64,000 nucleotides of DNA from CAWGGS01 sp963822095 (GTDB taxonomy: Bacteria; Desulfobacterota; Desulfobulbia; Desulfobulbales; Desulfocapsaceae). Under the pieces are notes generated by a model. That model searched no databases. It saw only the letters and a list, made by a program, of their open reading frames with translations, and was not told the origin of the DNA. The translations under genes and the position numbers were made by a program. The stretch lies in assembly GCA_963822095.1 (NCBI GenBank), contig CAWGGS010000007.1, positions 17,351 to 81,350 on the forward strand, written 5' to 3'. Below, one piece after another: positions 53,030 to 60,959 of this stretch. Each line of letters begins with the position of its first letter. The first letter of the stretch is position 1.

Positions 53030-54280
53030 TCAGCTGTTCATGGAATCGAGGAAATCATTATTGCTCTTCTGCTGCTTGAGTTTGTCGATCAAAAATTCCA
53101 TACCATCGGCAGGATTCATGGAGGCGAGGAGCTTTCGCAGGATCCAGATCCTGTTCAAGGTTTCAGGTTTTAAGAGAAGATCTTCCTTGCGGGTTCCGGA
53201 ACGCTTGATATCGATAGCCGGAAAGATCCTTTTATCGGACATCTTCCGATCGAGGACCAGCTCCATGTTCCCGGTTCCTTTGAATTCTTCAAAGATGACC
53301 TCATCCATCCGGCTGCCGGTTTCAACCAAGGCGGTTGCGAGTATGGTCAGGCTTCCTCCCTCTTCTATGTTTCGGGCGGCACCAAAAAACCGTTTAGGAC
53401 GGTGCAGGGCATTGGCCTCGACACCACCCGAGAGAATCTTCCCGCTTGCGGGGGTGACGGTATTATAGGCCCTGGCAAGCCTGGTAATACTATCAAGGAG
53501 AATCACTACATCTTTTTTATGTTCAACCAGACGTTTTGCCTTTTCTATAACCATCTCGGCGACCTGAATGTGTCGTTGAGGCGGTTCATCAAAGGTCGAG
53601 CTGACGACCTCGGCCGCCTTAACACTTCGGCTCATCTCGGTGACCTCTTCCGGTCGTTCATCAATCAACAGGACGATCAGATAAACCTCTCGATGATTCC
53701 TGACAATGGAATTGGCAATCTTCTGCATCAACACCGTTTTCCCGGTCCTGGGAGGTGCGACGATGAGCCCCCTTTGTCCTTTGCCTATGGGACAGAACAT
53801 GTCCATAAGTCGCATGGAAAAATTGTCAGGCTGCCATTCGAGATTGAATTTTTCGTTAGGATGAAGAGGAGTGAGATTGCCAAATAAGGTCTTCTGCTTG
53901 ACGGCTTCCGGTGGATCGAAGTTGACACTCTCGACCTTCAAGAGGGCAAAATATCGCTCACCCTCCTTAGGAGCCCGGACCAGACCATCCACAACATCCC
54001 CTGTTCGCAGGTTCAGACGGCGGATCTGGGATGGCGATACATAGATATCGTCGGGTCCCGGTAGATAGTTATAATCGGGTGCTCTGAGAAAACCGAAACC
54101 ATCAGGGAGGATTTCAAGCACTCCACTACCGCGCATTTTTCCATCCTCTTCGGCCTGCGCTTGTAGAAGTGCGAAAATCAACTCCTGTTTTCGCATGGAG
54201 CTGAATCCCTCCACTTTGAATTTTCGTGCGAGTTTTACCAGCTCACCAATCTTTTTCAGTTTCAATTCCGCCAGATTCAT
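53030..54280 (-). CDS. rho: Transcription termination factor Rho
   Basis: A 416-residue hexameric helicase. The N-terminal RNA-binding part has SGVLEILPDGFGFLR and YVSPSQIRRFNLRTGD-like sequence near 50-100, Walker A is APPRTGKTVLMQ near 175, Walker B VILLDSITRLARAYN near 265, and the Q-loop/R-loop region is normal. The ATG at 54280 has AAGGAG upstream; a TTG one codon earlier is unlikely. A promoter lies about 400 bases upstream, giving a long leader. Confidence 0.96.
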   Translation of the reverse strand: MNLAELKLKKIGELVKLARKFKVEGFSSMRKQELIFALLQAQAEEDGKMRGSGVLEILPDGFGFLRAPDYNYLPGPDDIYVSPSQIRRLNLRTGDVVDGLVRAPKEGERYFALLKVESVNFDPPEAVKQKTLFGNLTPLHPNEKFNLEWQPDNFSMRLMDMFCPIGKGQRGLIVAPPRTGKTVLMQKIANSIVRNHREVYLIVLLIDERPEEVTEMSRSVKAAEVVSSTFDEPPQRHIQVAEMVIEKAKRLVEHKKDVVILLDSITRLARAYNTVTPASGKILSGGVEANALHRPKRFFGAARNIEEGGSLTILATALVETGSRMDEVIFEEFKGTGNMELVLDRKMSDKRIFPAIDIKRSGTRKEDLLLKPETLNRIWILRKLLASMNPADGMEFLIDKLKQQKSNNDFLDSMNS

Positions 54281-54674
54281 CAATCATTTTCTCCTTTACT
54301 GAGTTGCTCGGCAGGATAATACACAAAATATCAAACAGTTATAAAAATACAATTATTATTGTGAAATCAAACAATTTCAATCATCTTTAGCCAAATCCCT
54401 CACCCATGTTAGGTGTACAAAAAAGAACTGAACAAGTCGGCATTGTATGTCTTTGTTTGTTTTATGCGGGTGAGAGTTTTTTTATATAAGATCAGAGTTA
54501 GAATGGAACACCTGATGATTGATCAAATTTGCGAAGCACAGTTGCGTCTTTGGAAACAACAGACCTGCACCTACACACATTTACCGACTGGAATAAAGAC
54601 CAAATATGACTTTTACAACGGAACGTCCAAAAGATCTATCAGAGGCGGGGACTCATATTTCCGACTGATAATCC

Positions 54675-54703
54675 CTTATACGGCTTCCCCCATGAGCTGT
54701 CAA
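54675..54703 (-). promoter_or_regulatory. Sigma-70 promoter of rho
   Basis: On the minus strand TTGACA (54698-54703), 17-base spacer, TATAAG (54675-54680): close to consensus. The expected start is near 54668, giving a 5' leader of about 390 bases before the rho ATG. No gene is seen in 54281-54739. Confidence 0.7.
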
Positions 54704-54739
54704 GTATTTTCCCGGCACAAAAGTGCTCTTTTTAAAAAA

Positions 54740-55336
54740 TCAGTATGAGTTCCGCAGATATCCGGCCAGATAATACACCTGGAGACAGGTAGCTGCTAGA
54801 TACCCGGAATTATCAATAACAGAATCAGCAAGGAGAGCTTTACATGAAAGGGGCATCTGGGCAGCCAAAACCCTGCCAGCATCCTCCAGGGTCACATTAT
54901 CCCGAAGGACAATCCGTTGCAAACACCTTTTCTCTGTTGCATAGATCGTTACGACCCAATCAAAATCCTCCTGCCAGCCGACTTCAAACAGAAGAGGAAC
55001 CTCCACCAGAAGATTTTTTTTCGACTTTTCCAGGCGTTTCTCATACCTTGCAATCTCGGCGCGAGCTAACGGATGTATGATTCGTTCCAATTCAATCCGT
55101 ATTGTTTTGTCGGCAAAAACGGCCTTACGCAAAAGAACCCGATCAATCTCTCCCTCCGAGTTCATGAACCGTTCTCCCCAGACCTGTCGCACTCCCTGCC
55201 AACCCGGACGTCCTTTAACCAGCAGGTCCCGACAGACTTTATCGGCATCGACATCCTCAAAGCCTAGACATTTTGCCAAAAGTCGCGCCACCGTGCTTTT
55301 CCCGGTGGCAATCCCTCCGGTAACTGCAATTTTCAT
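54740..55336 (-). CDS. coaE: Dephospho-CoA kinase
   Basis: A 198-residue kinase for the last step of CoA synthesis. The P-loop is GGIATGKSTVARLL at residues 7-20, DADKVCRDLL follows, and the substrate region EVPLLFEVGWQEDFD is near 112. Its start overlaps the rluD stop by 4 bases (ATGA). Confidence 0.94.
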   Translation of the reverse strand: MKIAVTGGIATGKSTVARLLAKCLGFEDVDADKVCRDLLVKGRPGWQGVRQVWGERFMNSEGEIDRVLLRKAVFADKTIRIELERIIHPLARAEIARYEKRLEKSKKNLLVEVPLLFEVGWQEDFDWVVTIYATEKRCLQRIVLRDNVTLEDAGRVLAAQMPLSCKALLADSVIDNSGYLAATCLQVYYLAGYLRNSY

Positions 55337-56301
55337 AAAGTACGACCTGTCAGATCCTCTATAACCTGGAGAAAATCCGGCCAGAGCGGCGCTGCAATAT
55401 CCATTTTTACTCCGGTTATCGGATGCCTCAATCGCAGACGAGAGGCATGCAGCATCTGCCTTGGAAATGTTCGCTTTTGGTGCCGGACACCATACACGGC
55501 ATCCCCTGTCACAGGATGGCCGAGATATGCCATATGCACCCTTATCTGGTGTGTTCTTCCCGTCTCAATGCCGATCCTGGCCAGACAGTACCTTCCGGAA
55601 TACTCCTTTTCCACCTGCCAGTTCGTTGCCGCGTACCTTCCCCCAATCTCTCGAACAGCCATCTTCTGGCGCTGTACGGGATGCCTGCCAATGGGTGCAA
55701 CGATGCGTCCGTGCCTCGGTTCAAGAATCCCATAGAGAAGGGCGTGATACTCTTTCTCGACGGCCCGTGCCTTGAAAGTGTCGACAAGAAGACGATGCAC
55801 ATCGCCGCGCTTGGCAATGATCATTATTCCTGAAGTATCCTTATCGAGTCTGTGAACGATTCCCGGCCTTTCACTCTCTCCCACCCCGGCAATCGATTCA
55901 CAATGATAGAGCAACCCACTGACCAAGGTCCCCGTCCTGTTGCCGCTTCCCGGATGCACAACCAGACCAGGCGGCTTCGAAATCATAATAAGGAATTCAT
56001 CTTCAAAGAGAATGGAGAGTTCCATCCGTTCCGGTCGGACATCAGGAGAAGGTGTGGGAGCTAAAATCTCTCCTGCCACGTCATCCCCACTTTTGATCCG
56101 GTAACCGTTCTTCTTTACTTCCCCATCCACCAGTACCGACCCGGCGCGTATGGCAGCGGTCAATTGGGAGCGTGAAGTATCCGGCAGATTACGTGCGAGA
56201 AATTGATCAAGGCGTTCTCCTGCCTGTTTTTCGGTGATCCTGTATGCAAAACAAGAGGAAGATCCAACCGTCGGACAATCATCATCACTGCATAAGGCCA
56301 T
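55333..56301 (-). CDS. rluD: RluA-family pseudouridine synthase (RluD-like)
   Basis: A protein of about 322 residues. An S4 RNA-binding domain (AGERLDQFLARNLPDTSRSQL) is near residues 25-80, and the catalytic aspartate is in GIVHRLDKDTSGIMI near 150. RluD modifies 23S rRNA helix 69; the exact target here is inferred from family. The frame is open to a TTG at 56346; the ATG at 56301 is preferred. Translationally coupled to coaE. Confidence 0.9.
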   Translation of the reverse strand: MALCSDDDCPTVGSSSCFAYRITEKQAGERLDQFLARNLPDTSRSQLTAAIRAGSVLVDGEVKKNGYRIKSGDDVAGEILAPTPSPDVRPERMELSILFEDEFLIMISKPPGLVVHPGSGNRTGTLVSGLLYHCESIAGVGESERPGIVHRLDKDTSGIMIIAKRGDVHRLLVDTFKARAVEKEYHALLYGILEPRHGRIVAPIGRHPVQRQKMAVREIGGRYAATNWQVEKEYSGRYCLARIGIETGRTHQIRVHMAYLGHPVTGDAVYGVRHQKRTFPRQMLHASRLRLRHPITGVKMDIAAPLWPDFLQVIEDLTGRTL

Positions 56302-56367
56302 GGCAATAGAGAAATCCGGAGAACACAGACGACGCCGGCTTGACAATCCGGCCCAAATCGAATCCGG

Positions 56368-56850
56368 CTAACACGAGAAAATTGTATCTATCCTTTCTGA
56401 AACCTTTTCTTCATCCACCTGTTGCGCCAAAGACAACTCCTTGACCAGCAGGCCTCTCGCCGTATCCAACATCTTTCTCTCACCATACGAGAGATCCTTG
56501 TCGACGCTGAGCAGAAAAAGATCACGCAAGACTTCCGCCAGATCATGAATCGATCCGGTTTTGATCTTGTCCATATAATCACGATAGCGGCGATTCCAGG
56601 TCTGAGTTCCTATCTCGGTATCCCGTTCCTTAAGGATTGTTAAGACCTCGTCCACCTCTTGTTTGGAAACAATTGAGCGGAGTCCTAGGTTTTCACTGCT
56701 CTGAGTTGGAATCATGATTTTCATTCGATTATCGAGAATCTGCAGAATGTAGAAACTCTGATCGATTCCTGCAACCGTATGGGTTTCAATTGATTTTATT
56801 ACCCCAACGCCATGAGCCGGATACACAGCCATATCACCTTTGGTAAACAC
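56368..56850 (-). CDS. CarD-family transcription regulator
   Basis: A 160-residue protein with an N-terminal RNA-polymerase-interacting Tudor-like domain (FTKGDMAVYPAHGVGVIKSIE) and a C-terminal helical DNA-binding domain (WNRRYRDYMDKIKTGSIHDLAEVLRDL, then GERKMLDTARGLLVKELSLA). GTG at 56850 follows GAGGGG and gives the usual CarD N-terminus; the frame is open to 56904. CarD stabilises open complexes at rRNA and housekeeping promoters. Confidence 0.92.
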   Translation of the reverse strand: MFTKGDMAVYPAHGVGVIKSIETHTVAGIDQSFYILQILDNRMKIMIPTQSSENLGLRSIVSKQEVDEVLTILKERDTEIGTQTWNRRYRDYMDKIKTGSIHDLAEVLRDLFLLSVDKDLSYGERKMLDTARGLLVKELSLAQQVDEEKVSERIDTIFSC

Positions 56851-57167
56851 GATTTTCCCCTCATCATACCTGCTGGCTGGAACAAAGAGCGGGCATTCCA
56901 GCAATAATCACGCTTGATAAAAATTCGAGCGATACATCGTTTTAAGAAAACGGTGTCTATGAGGTCCCAGAAACGAAAAAAATGTAAACTGAGCCCACAA
57001 GCTCTACTCTGAAAGCGTAAGATAGTATCATTCAAACTGATACTTTTTGAAGCTTACTCCAAGTTATATAATACCACGAAATGGCCCAAAATGCCCTACT
57101 TTTCTGGACCTGCATCATTTGGCAAAGAAATCTTCAAGGTAAGAGTATGAATTCTAATGAAAAAGCT
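56851..57167. other. Gap between pth and carD
   Basis: Probably holds the carD promoter on the minus strand; TATAAC near 57060 is a possible -10 without a clear -35. A 7-bp hairpin (AGTATCA / TGATACT, 57024-57044) is followed by TTTTTGA on the plus strand, where no gene precedes it. Confidence 0.35.
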
Positions 57168-57761
57168 CTACTTGAGACTATTCAAAAGATTCATGGCTCC
57201 ATCGATATCCCCTTTCAAGACAACCCCTATCCCTTCAACCAGCAAGGACATCCTTTGGGCTATAATCGCAACTTCGTCAGAGGAGAACTTTGTAAGTACA
57301 TAATTTTCAACAGGTATGTCGGGATGAACCATGTCACGTCCCGGTCTGCCGATGCCGATCTTCAGGCGAAAGAAATCCCTCTCTCCCAGATATTGAATCA
57401 GGGACCGGATGCCATTATGACCGCCATGGCCCCCTCCACGCGTCAATTTGACCCGCCCCAGCTTCATGTCAAGGTCATCCTGAATCACCAACAGGTTCTG
57501 TACCGGGATCTTGTAGAAATCGACAAATCTCGCAACCGCCTTGCCGCTCAAATTCATGAAGGTCTGGGGTTTGATCAAATACACCTTTCTCCCAAACAGC
57601 GCAGTTCGGGAAGACAGCGCATCCCACCTCTCATGATTTATCTGGCAACGATTTTTCTCGGCAAATTCATCAACAACCAGAAACCCTATATTATGACGGG
57701 TTTTAGTATACTTATCGCCGGGATTACCCAAACCTACTATTAAAAAAGAATCATCGTCCAT
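57168..57761 (-). CDS. pth: Peptidyl-tRNA hydrolase
   Basis: A 197-residue enzyme that frees tRNA from stalled peptidyl-tRNA. GLGNPGDKYTKTRHNIGF at residues 11-28 holds the catalytic His, and FMNLSGKAV and GGHGGHNGIRS are typical. The ATG lies only 13 bases after the T-run of the rplY terminator and has no clear ribosome site, so expression probably depends on read-through. Confidence 0.93.
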   Translation of the reverse strand: MDDDSFLIVGLGNPGDKYTKTRHNIGFLVVDEFAEKNRCQINHERWDALSSRTALFGRKVYLIKPQTFMNLSGKAVARFVDFYKIPVQNLLVIQDDLDMKLGRVKLTRGGGHGGHNGIRSLIQYLGERDFFRLKIGIGRPGRDMVHPDIPVENYVLTKFSSDEVAIIAQRMSLLVEGIGVVLKGDIDGAMNLLNSLK

Positions 57762-57774
57762 TTGATCGGGCTAC

Positions 57775-57815
57775 AAAAAAGAAAATCCGGGAAGGACAAA
57801 GCCCTTCCCGGATTT
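57775..57815 (-). terminator. Intrinsic terminator between rplY and pth
   Basis: On the minus strand AAATCCGGGAAGG / CCTTCCCGGATTT, a 13-bp perfect stem with a 7-base loop, followed by TTCTTTTTT. It ends 13 bases before the pth start codon. Confidence 0.9.
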
Positions 57816-57871
57816 ACGTTCAACACCATGGTCGGCCGAATAGACTAAGGCTACACGGCTACATTCTTACA

Positions 57872-58450
57872 TCAAGCCACTACTTCATCCTTGACGCCCG
57901 GTGCTACGACAGCGACGCAGACAGATTCGGCCTTGGTGATCAATTTCACACGCTCCGGGATCGACAGGGAACTGACAGTGATCTTATCTCCTATCTTCAA
58001 CGGACTAATATCCACCTGAATATCATCAGGAATATCCAGAGGGTTGCCTTCGAGGACGATCTCCTTTTTACCGATCTCCAATTCCCCGCCCAGGTCAACA
58101 CCTTTTGCCTTGCCTTGGAAAACGATGGGAACGGTAAATTTACGGGATTTTTCCAGATCTATCTCAAGAAAATCAGCATGCAGAAGTGTATCGCGAACAG
58201 GATCGGTTTGAAGCTCTTTAACCAAAACATGGCGAGTCGAACCATCATCCACCTTTAGGGTAATGACACAATTCTTGTGATAAATTTCCAGTAACTGCTG
58301 GAAAAAGGTCGGCGTTTCCAACTGCAGAGGCAACGCATCTCTGCCTCTGCCATAGATAACGGCAGGTGTTTTCCCTTCCATTCGAAGACGACGCATGACT
58401 CCTTTACCAAATCCTTTCCTGACAGATGCAGACATTTCTACCTGTAGCAT
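57872..58450 (-). CDS. rplY: 50S ribosomal protein L25, general stress (Ctc) type
   Basis: A 192-residue two-domain L25: the 5S-rRNA-binding N-terminal domain (LQVEMSASVRKGFGKGVMRRLRMEGKTPAVIYG) and the beta-rich C-terminal domain of the long TL5/Ctc form (FTVPIVFQGKAKGVDLGGELE). GGAG precedes the ATG. It follows prs by 102 bases. Confidence 0.94.
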   Translation of the reverse strand: MLQVEMSASVRKGFGKGVMRRLRMEGKTPAVIYGRGRDALPLQLETPTFFQQLLEIYHKNCVITLKVDDGSTRHVLVKELQTDPVRDTLLHADFLEIDLEKSRKFTVPIVFQGKAKGVDLGGELEIGKKEIVLEGNPLDIPDDIQVDISPLKIGDKITVSSLSIPERVKLITKAESVCVAVVAPGVKDEVVA

Positions 58451-58552
58451 ATTTTTCTCCTTCGCTTCATACCATATCTGTCAAGGGGATTTCCCAAAAG
58501 ACAGTTGAGTGTTTAATTCCTCTTGTTGGTGCCAAACAGCACGACATAACGA

Positions 58553-59491
58553 CTAGACAAAGAGCGAGCTTACCGAATCTTCATTATGGATCCTTTTAAT
58601 GGCCTCAGCCAATAAGTAGGATACCGAAAGCACTTTAATTTTTTTACATTCCAAGGCTGCCCCTTTCAAAGGGATGGAATTGGTGACAACCAGCGATTTG
58701 ATCTCCGACCCCTCTATACGCTCAACAGCAGGCCCGGATAATACGGGATGCGAACAACAGGCATGGACTTCCTTGGCCCCGTTTTTAAGAAGTGTAGTGG
58801 CACCCTTACAGAGTGTTCCGGCCGTATCTACCATATCATCTAAAAGAATAGCCGTCTTGCCGTTGACATCCCCGATCACATGCATCGCCTCGCATTCATT
58901 GGGCCGATCTCGCCGTTTGTCAATGATGGCAAGTCCTGCGTTCAATCTCTTGGCAAAGGCCCGCGTCCGTTCCACACCACCGGCATCAGGGGAAACCATG
59001 ATCACATCCTTGAAATTATCCTTGATGTGCTTCAGCAATACAGGAGCCGCATACAGGTGGTCAACGGGAATATTGAAAAACCCCTGAATCTGACCGGCAT
59101 GAAGATCCATAAACAGAGCCCTGCGCACCCCCACAGCCATGAGCATCTCGGCTATAACCTTGGCGGAAATAGGCACACGTGGAGCAACCTTCCTGTCCTG
59201 CCGTGCATAGCCGTAATATGGGACTACTGCCGTAATCCTTCTTGCCGAAGCGCGACGAAGCGCATCAACCATCAAGACAAGTTCCATCAGATGGTCGTTG
59301 ACCGGGGTACAGGTCGGCTGAATGACGAAGACGTCGGCACCCCTGACGTTTTCTTTGACTTCGACAAAAATTTCGCCGTCACTGAATTTTCGAACCTCGG
59401 CTGCTGTTAATGGCAGACCGAGATGATCGGCGATCTCATTGGCCATGACCAGGTGGGCATTACCTGTGATTACTTTTATTAAATTTGGCAT
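58553..59491 (-). CDS. prs: Ribose-phosphate pyrophosphokinase
   Basis: A 312-residue PRPP synthetase. ARQDRKVAPRVPISAKVIAEML near residue 95, the DLHAGQIQGFF block near 130, and the ribose-5-phosphate loop DDMVDTAGTLCKGA near 220 are intact. ATG codons at 59494 and 59491 are adjacent; the second has better spacing from GGAGA. It follows tRNA-Gln. Confidence 0.95.
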   Translation of the reverse strand: MPNLIKVITGNAHLVMANEIADHLGLPLTAAEVRKFSDGEIFVEVKENVRGADVFVIQPTCTPVNDHLMELVLMVDALRRASARRITAVVPYYGYARQDRKVAPRVPISAKVIAEMLMAVGVRRALFMDLHAGQIQGFFNIPVDHLYAAPVLLKHIKDNFKDVIMVSPDAGGVERTRAFAKRLNAGLAIIDKRRDRPNECEAMHVIGDVNGKTAILLDDMVDTAGTLCKGATTLLKNGAKEVHACCSHPVLSGPAVERIEGSEIKSLVVTNSIPLKGAALECKKIKVLSVSYLLAEAIKRIHNEDSVSSLFV

Positions 59492-59531
59492 CATTCTCCA
59501 TGGTCCTGGGTGTGCTGTTTCAGTCTCTAAA

Positions 59532-59606
59532 TGGCTGGGGCGGCAGGATTCGAACCTACGAATGCCGGGATCAAAACCCGGTGCCTTACCGCTTGGCTAC
59601 GCCCCA
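59532..59606 (-). tRNA. tRNA-Gln (anticodon TTG), CCA encoded
   Basis: Cloverleaf on the minus strand: acceptor TGGGGCG / CGCCCCA, D-arm AGCCAAGCGGTAAGGC, anticodon arm CCGGG-TTTTGAT-CCCGG, T-arm with GGTTCGAATCC, then G and CCA. The first 10 bases overlap the last codons and TAG of ispE. Confidence 0.95.
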
Positions 59607-60502
59607 GCAACCGCTCTTACAACAAAAACTTCGTCTCCATATTCCCGGCGCAGCTTTTGTGCAAGGCCCTGAAAATCTTCGGTGGTGTACGCCGTAGTAC
59701 CATCGGGAAAAATCCCGAATACGGTTGGGCCGCTTCCCGACATCAAGGCGGCGACAGCACCTGCATCCCGGAGTTTTTTCTTAATTTCTCCAAGCTCAGG
59801 ATACCTGAAAAGAGTAACCTTTTCCAGATCGTTGGTTATCTTTTCCAATGGTAAAATTCCGATATCCGATTTTCGGAAACCTGGCAATTTAGATTTTTTT
59901 TCCTGCATTGTCAATGCAAATTTTTCATAAACCCAGCGGGTAGAAACCGAGAAGCCGGGATTTACGAGCAGGAAGGTGTGATCGACAAGGGAAGGAATTG
60001 CAACCATTTTATCCCCAATCCCGGTTGCCCAGACCGCATCGTAATCGGTGGCAAAGAACGGAACGTCAGCCCCGAGTCTTCTTGCCATATCGAGCAATAC
60101 ACTCCCAGAAAATTCATTTTTGAAGAGGAGGTTCAAACCCTTAAGAACTGTTCCGGCGTCACTACTTCCCCCTCCCAGTCCCGCTGCCATCGGGATGTTT
60201 TTCTCAAGATGTATGTCCACCCCGTACCGAGAACCATGGCCGCTTACGGACAAGAAGGCGGCGGCCGCCTTCCAGACGAGATTGCTGGGGTCGGCCGGAA
60301 GATCGTCCCGACTGCATTGGAGCCGAATGCCGCAGGTTTTACTTAAAGTCAGCTCAATCCGATCATACAAGCTCAGTTTCTGCATCCACGTGGCCAATTC
60401 ATGGTAACCGTCCGGACGCTTGGCCAAGACCTGCAAACAGAGGTTGACCTTAGCTGGAGCGTTTAGACACAGAAAATGGCCTTCCGATTTTTCCATCTCC
60501 AT
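59597..60502 (-). CDS. ispE: 4-diphosphocytidyl-2-C-methyl-D-erythritol kinase
   Basis: A 301-residue GHMP kinase of the MEP isoprenoid pathway. N-terminal APAKVNLCLQVLAKRPDGYHEL, ATP loop PMAAGLGGGSSDAGTVLKGLN near residue 105, and the C-terminal MSGSGPTVFGIF motif near 255 are intact. The stop codon lies inside the tRNA-Gln gene. Reading order ispE-tRNA-prs is common in this group. Confidence 0.93.
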   Translation of the reverse strand: MEMEKSEGHFLCLNAPAKVNLCLQVLAKRPDGYHELATWMQKLSLYDRIELTLSKTCGIRLQCSRDDLPADPSNLVWKAAAAFLSVSGHGSRYGVDIHLEKNIPMAAGLGGGSSDAGTVLKGLNLLFKNEFSGSVLLDMARRLGADVPFFATDYDAVWATGIGDKMVAIPSLVDHTFLLVNPGFSVSTRWVYEKFALTMQEKKSKLPGFRKSDIGILPLEKITNDLEKVTLFRYPELGEIKKKLRDAGAVAALMSGSGPTVFGIFPDGTTAYTTEDFQGLAQKLRREYGDEVFVVRAVAGA

Positions 60503-60609
60503 GATTCTTTTGTAAGACGCACAAGCAAATACAGTTCCATCAAGGAAGGAGACGAGGAAACTCCTCTCTCATCCTTTCCGGAAGGTGTGGAAATTAAACA
60601 GATCGAAGA

Positions 60610-60930
60610 TTATTTTTTGACAGCTGCAACAAAACGCATCTTCACATCATAGAGGATGGATTTCAACATCTCCTCCTCGTCCTTGCTCAGATTGCCTTTC
60701 GTCTTCTGCTGCAGAAGCGTTAAGGTATCGATCCCATGTTTTGCAAGGTCGAAATCAACTTCCTTCTTGCCTGTTCTCGGATCGCCTATCTCTCCGAGAT
60801 GGAAGAGGACCGAGGTGCTGAGAGACATGACCAATGCTTCAAAAGTCACCTCCGGCATGACACATTTTCCCTCTTTGTTCGGTACCTTTCCCTCTTCACA
60901 CCCGCAACCGTTTTCTTTTTTCGATTCCAT
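60610..60930 (-). CDS. DUF1844 protein
   Basis: A 106-residue protein. Cysteines occur only in the N-terminal tail (CGCEEGKVPNKEGKC); the domain VTFEALVMSLSTSVLFHLGEIGDP then helices matches DUF1844, function unknown. It is 29 bases after serA and 107 before ispE, probably in one transcript. Confidence 0.88.
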   Translation of the reverse strand: MESKKENGCGCEEGKVPNKEGKCVMPEVTFEALVMSLSTSVLFHLGEIGDPRTGKKEVDFDLAKHGIDTLTLLQQKTKGNLSKDEEEMLKSILYDVKMRFVAAVKK

Positions 60931-60959
60931 AGTAATTTACCTTGTACCGTTCAAAACAT

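Noticed and set aside
54413..54748. Possible 111-codon gene opposite the rho leader
   Set aside because: No ribosome site, and it overlaps a strong rho promoter on the other strand.
57081..57743. Open frame of 220 codons on the plus strand opposite pth
   Set aside because: Covers pth in antisense; no family features.
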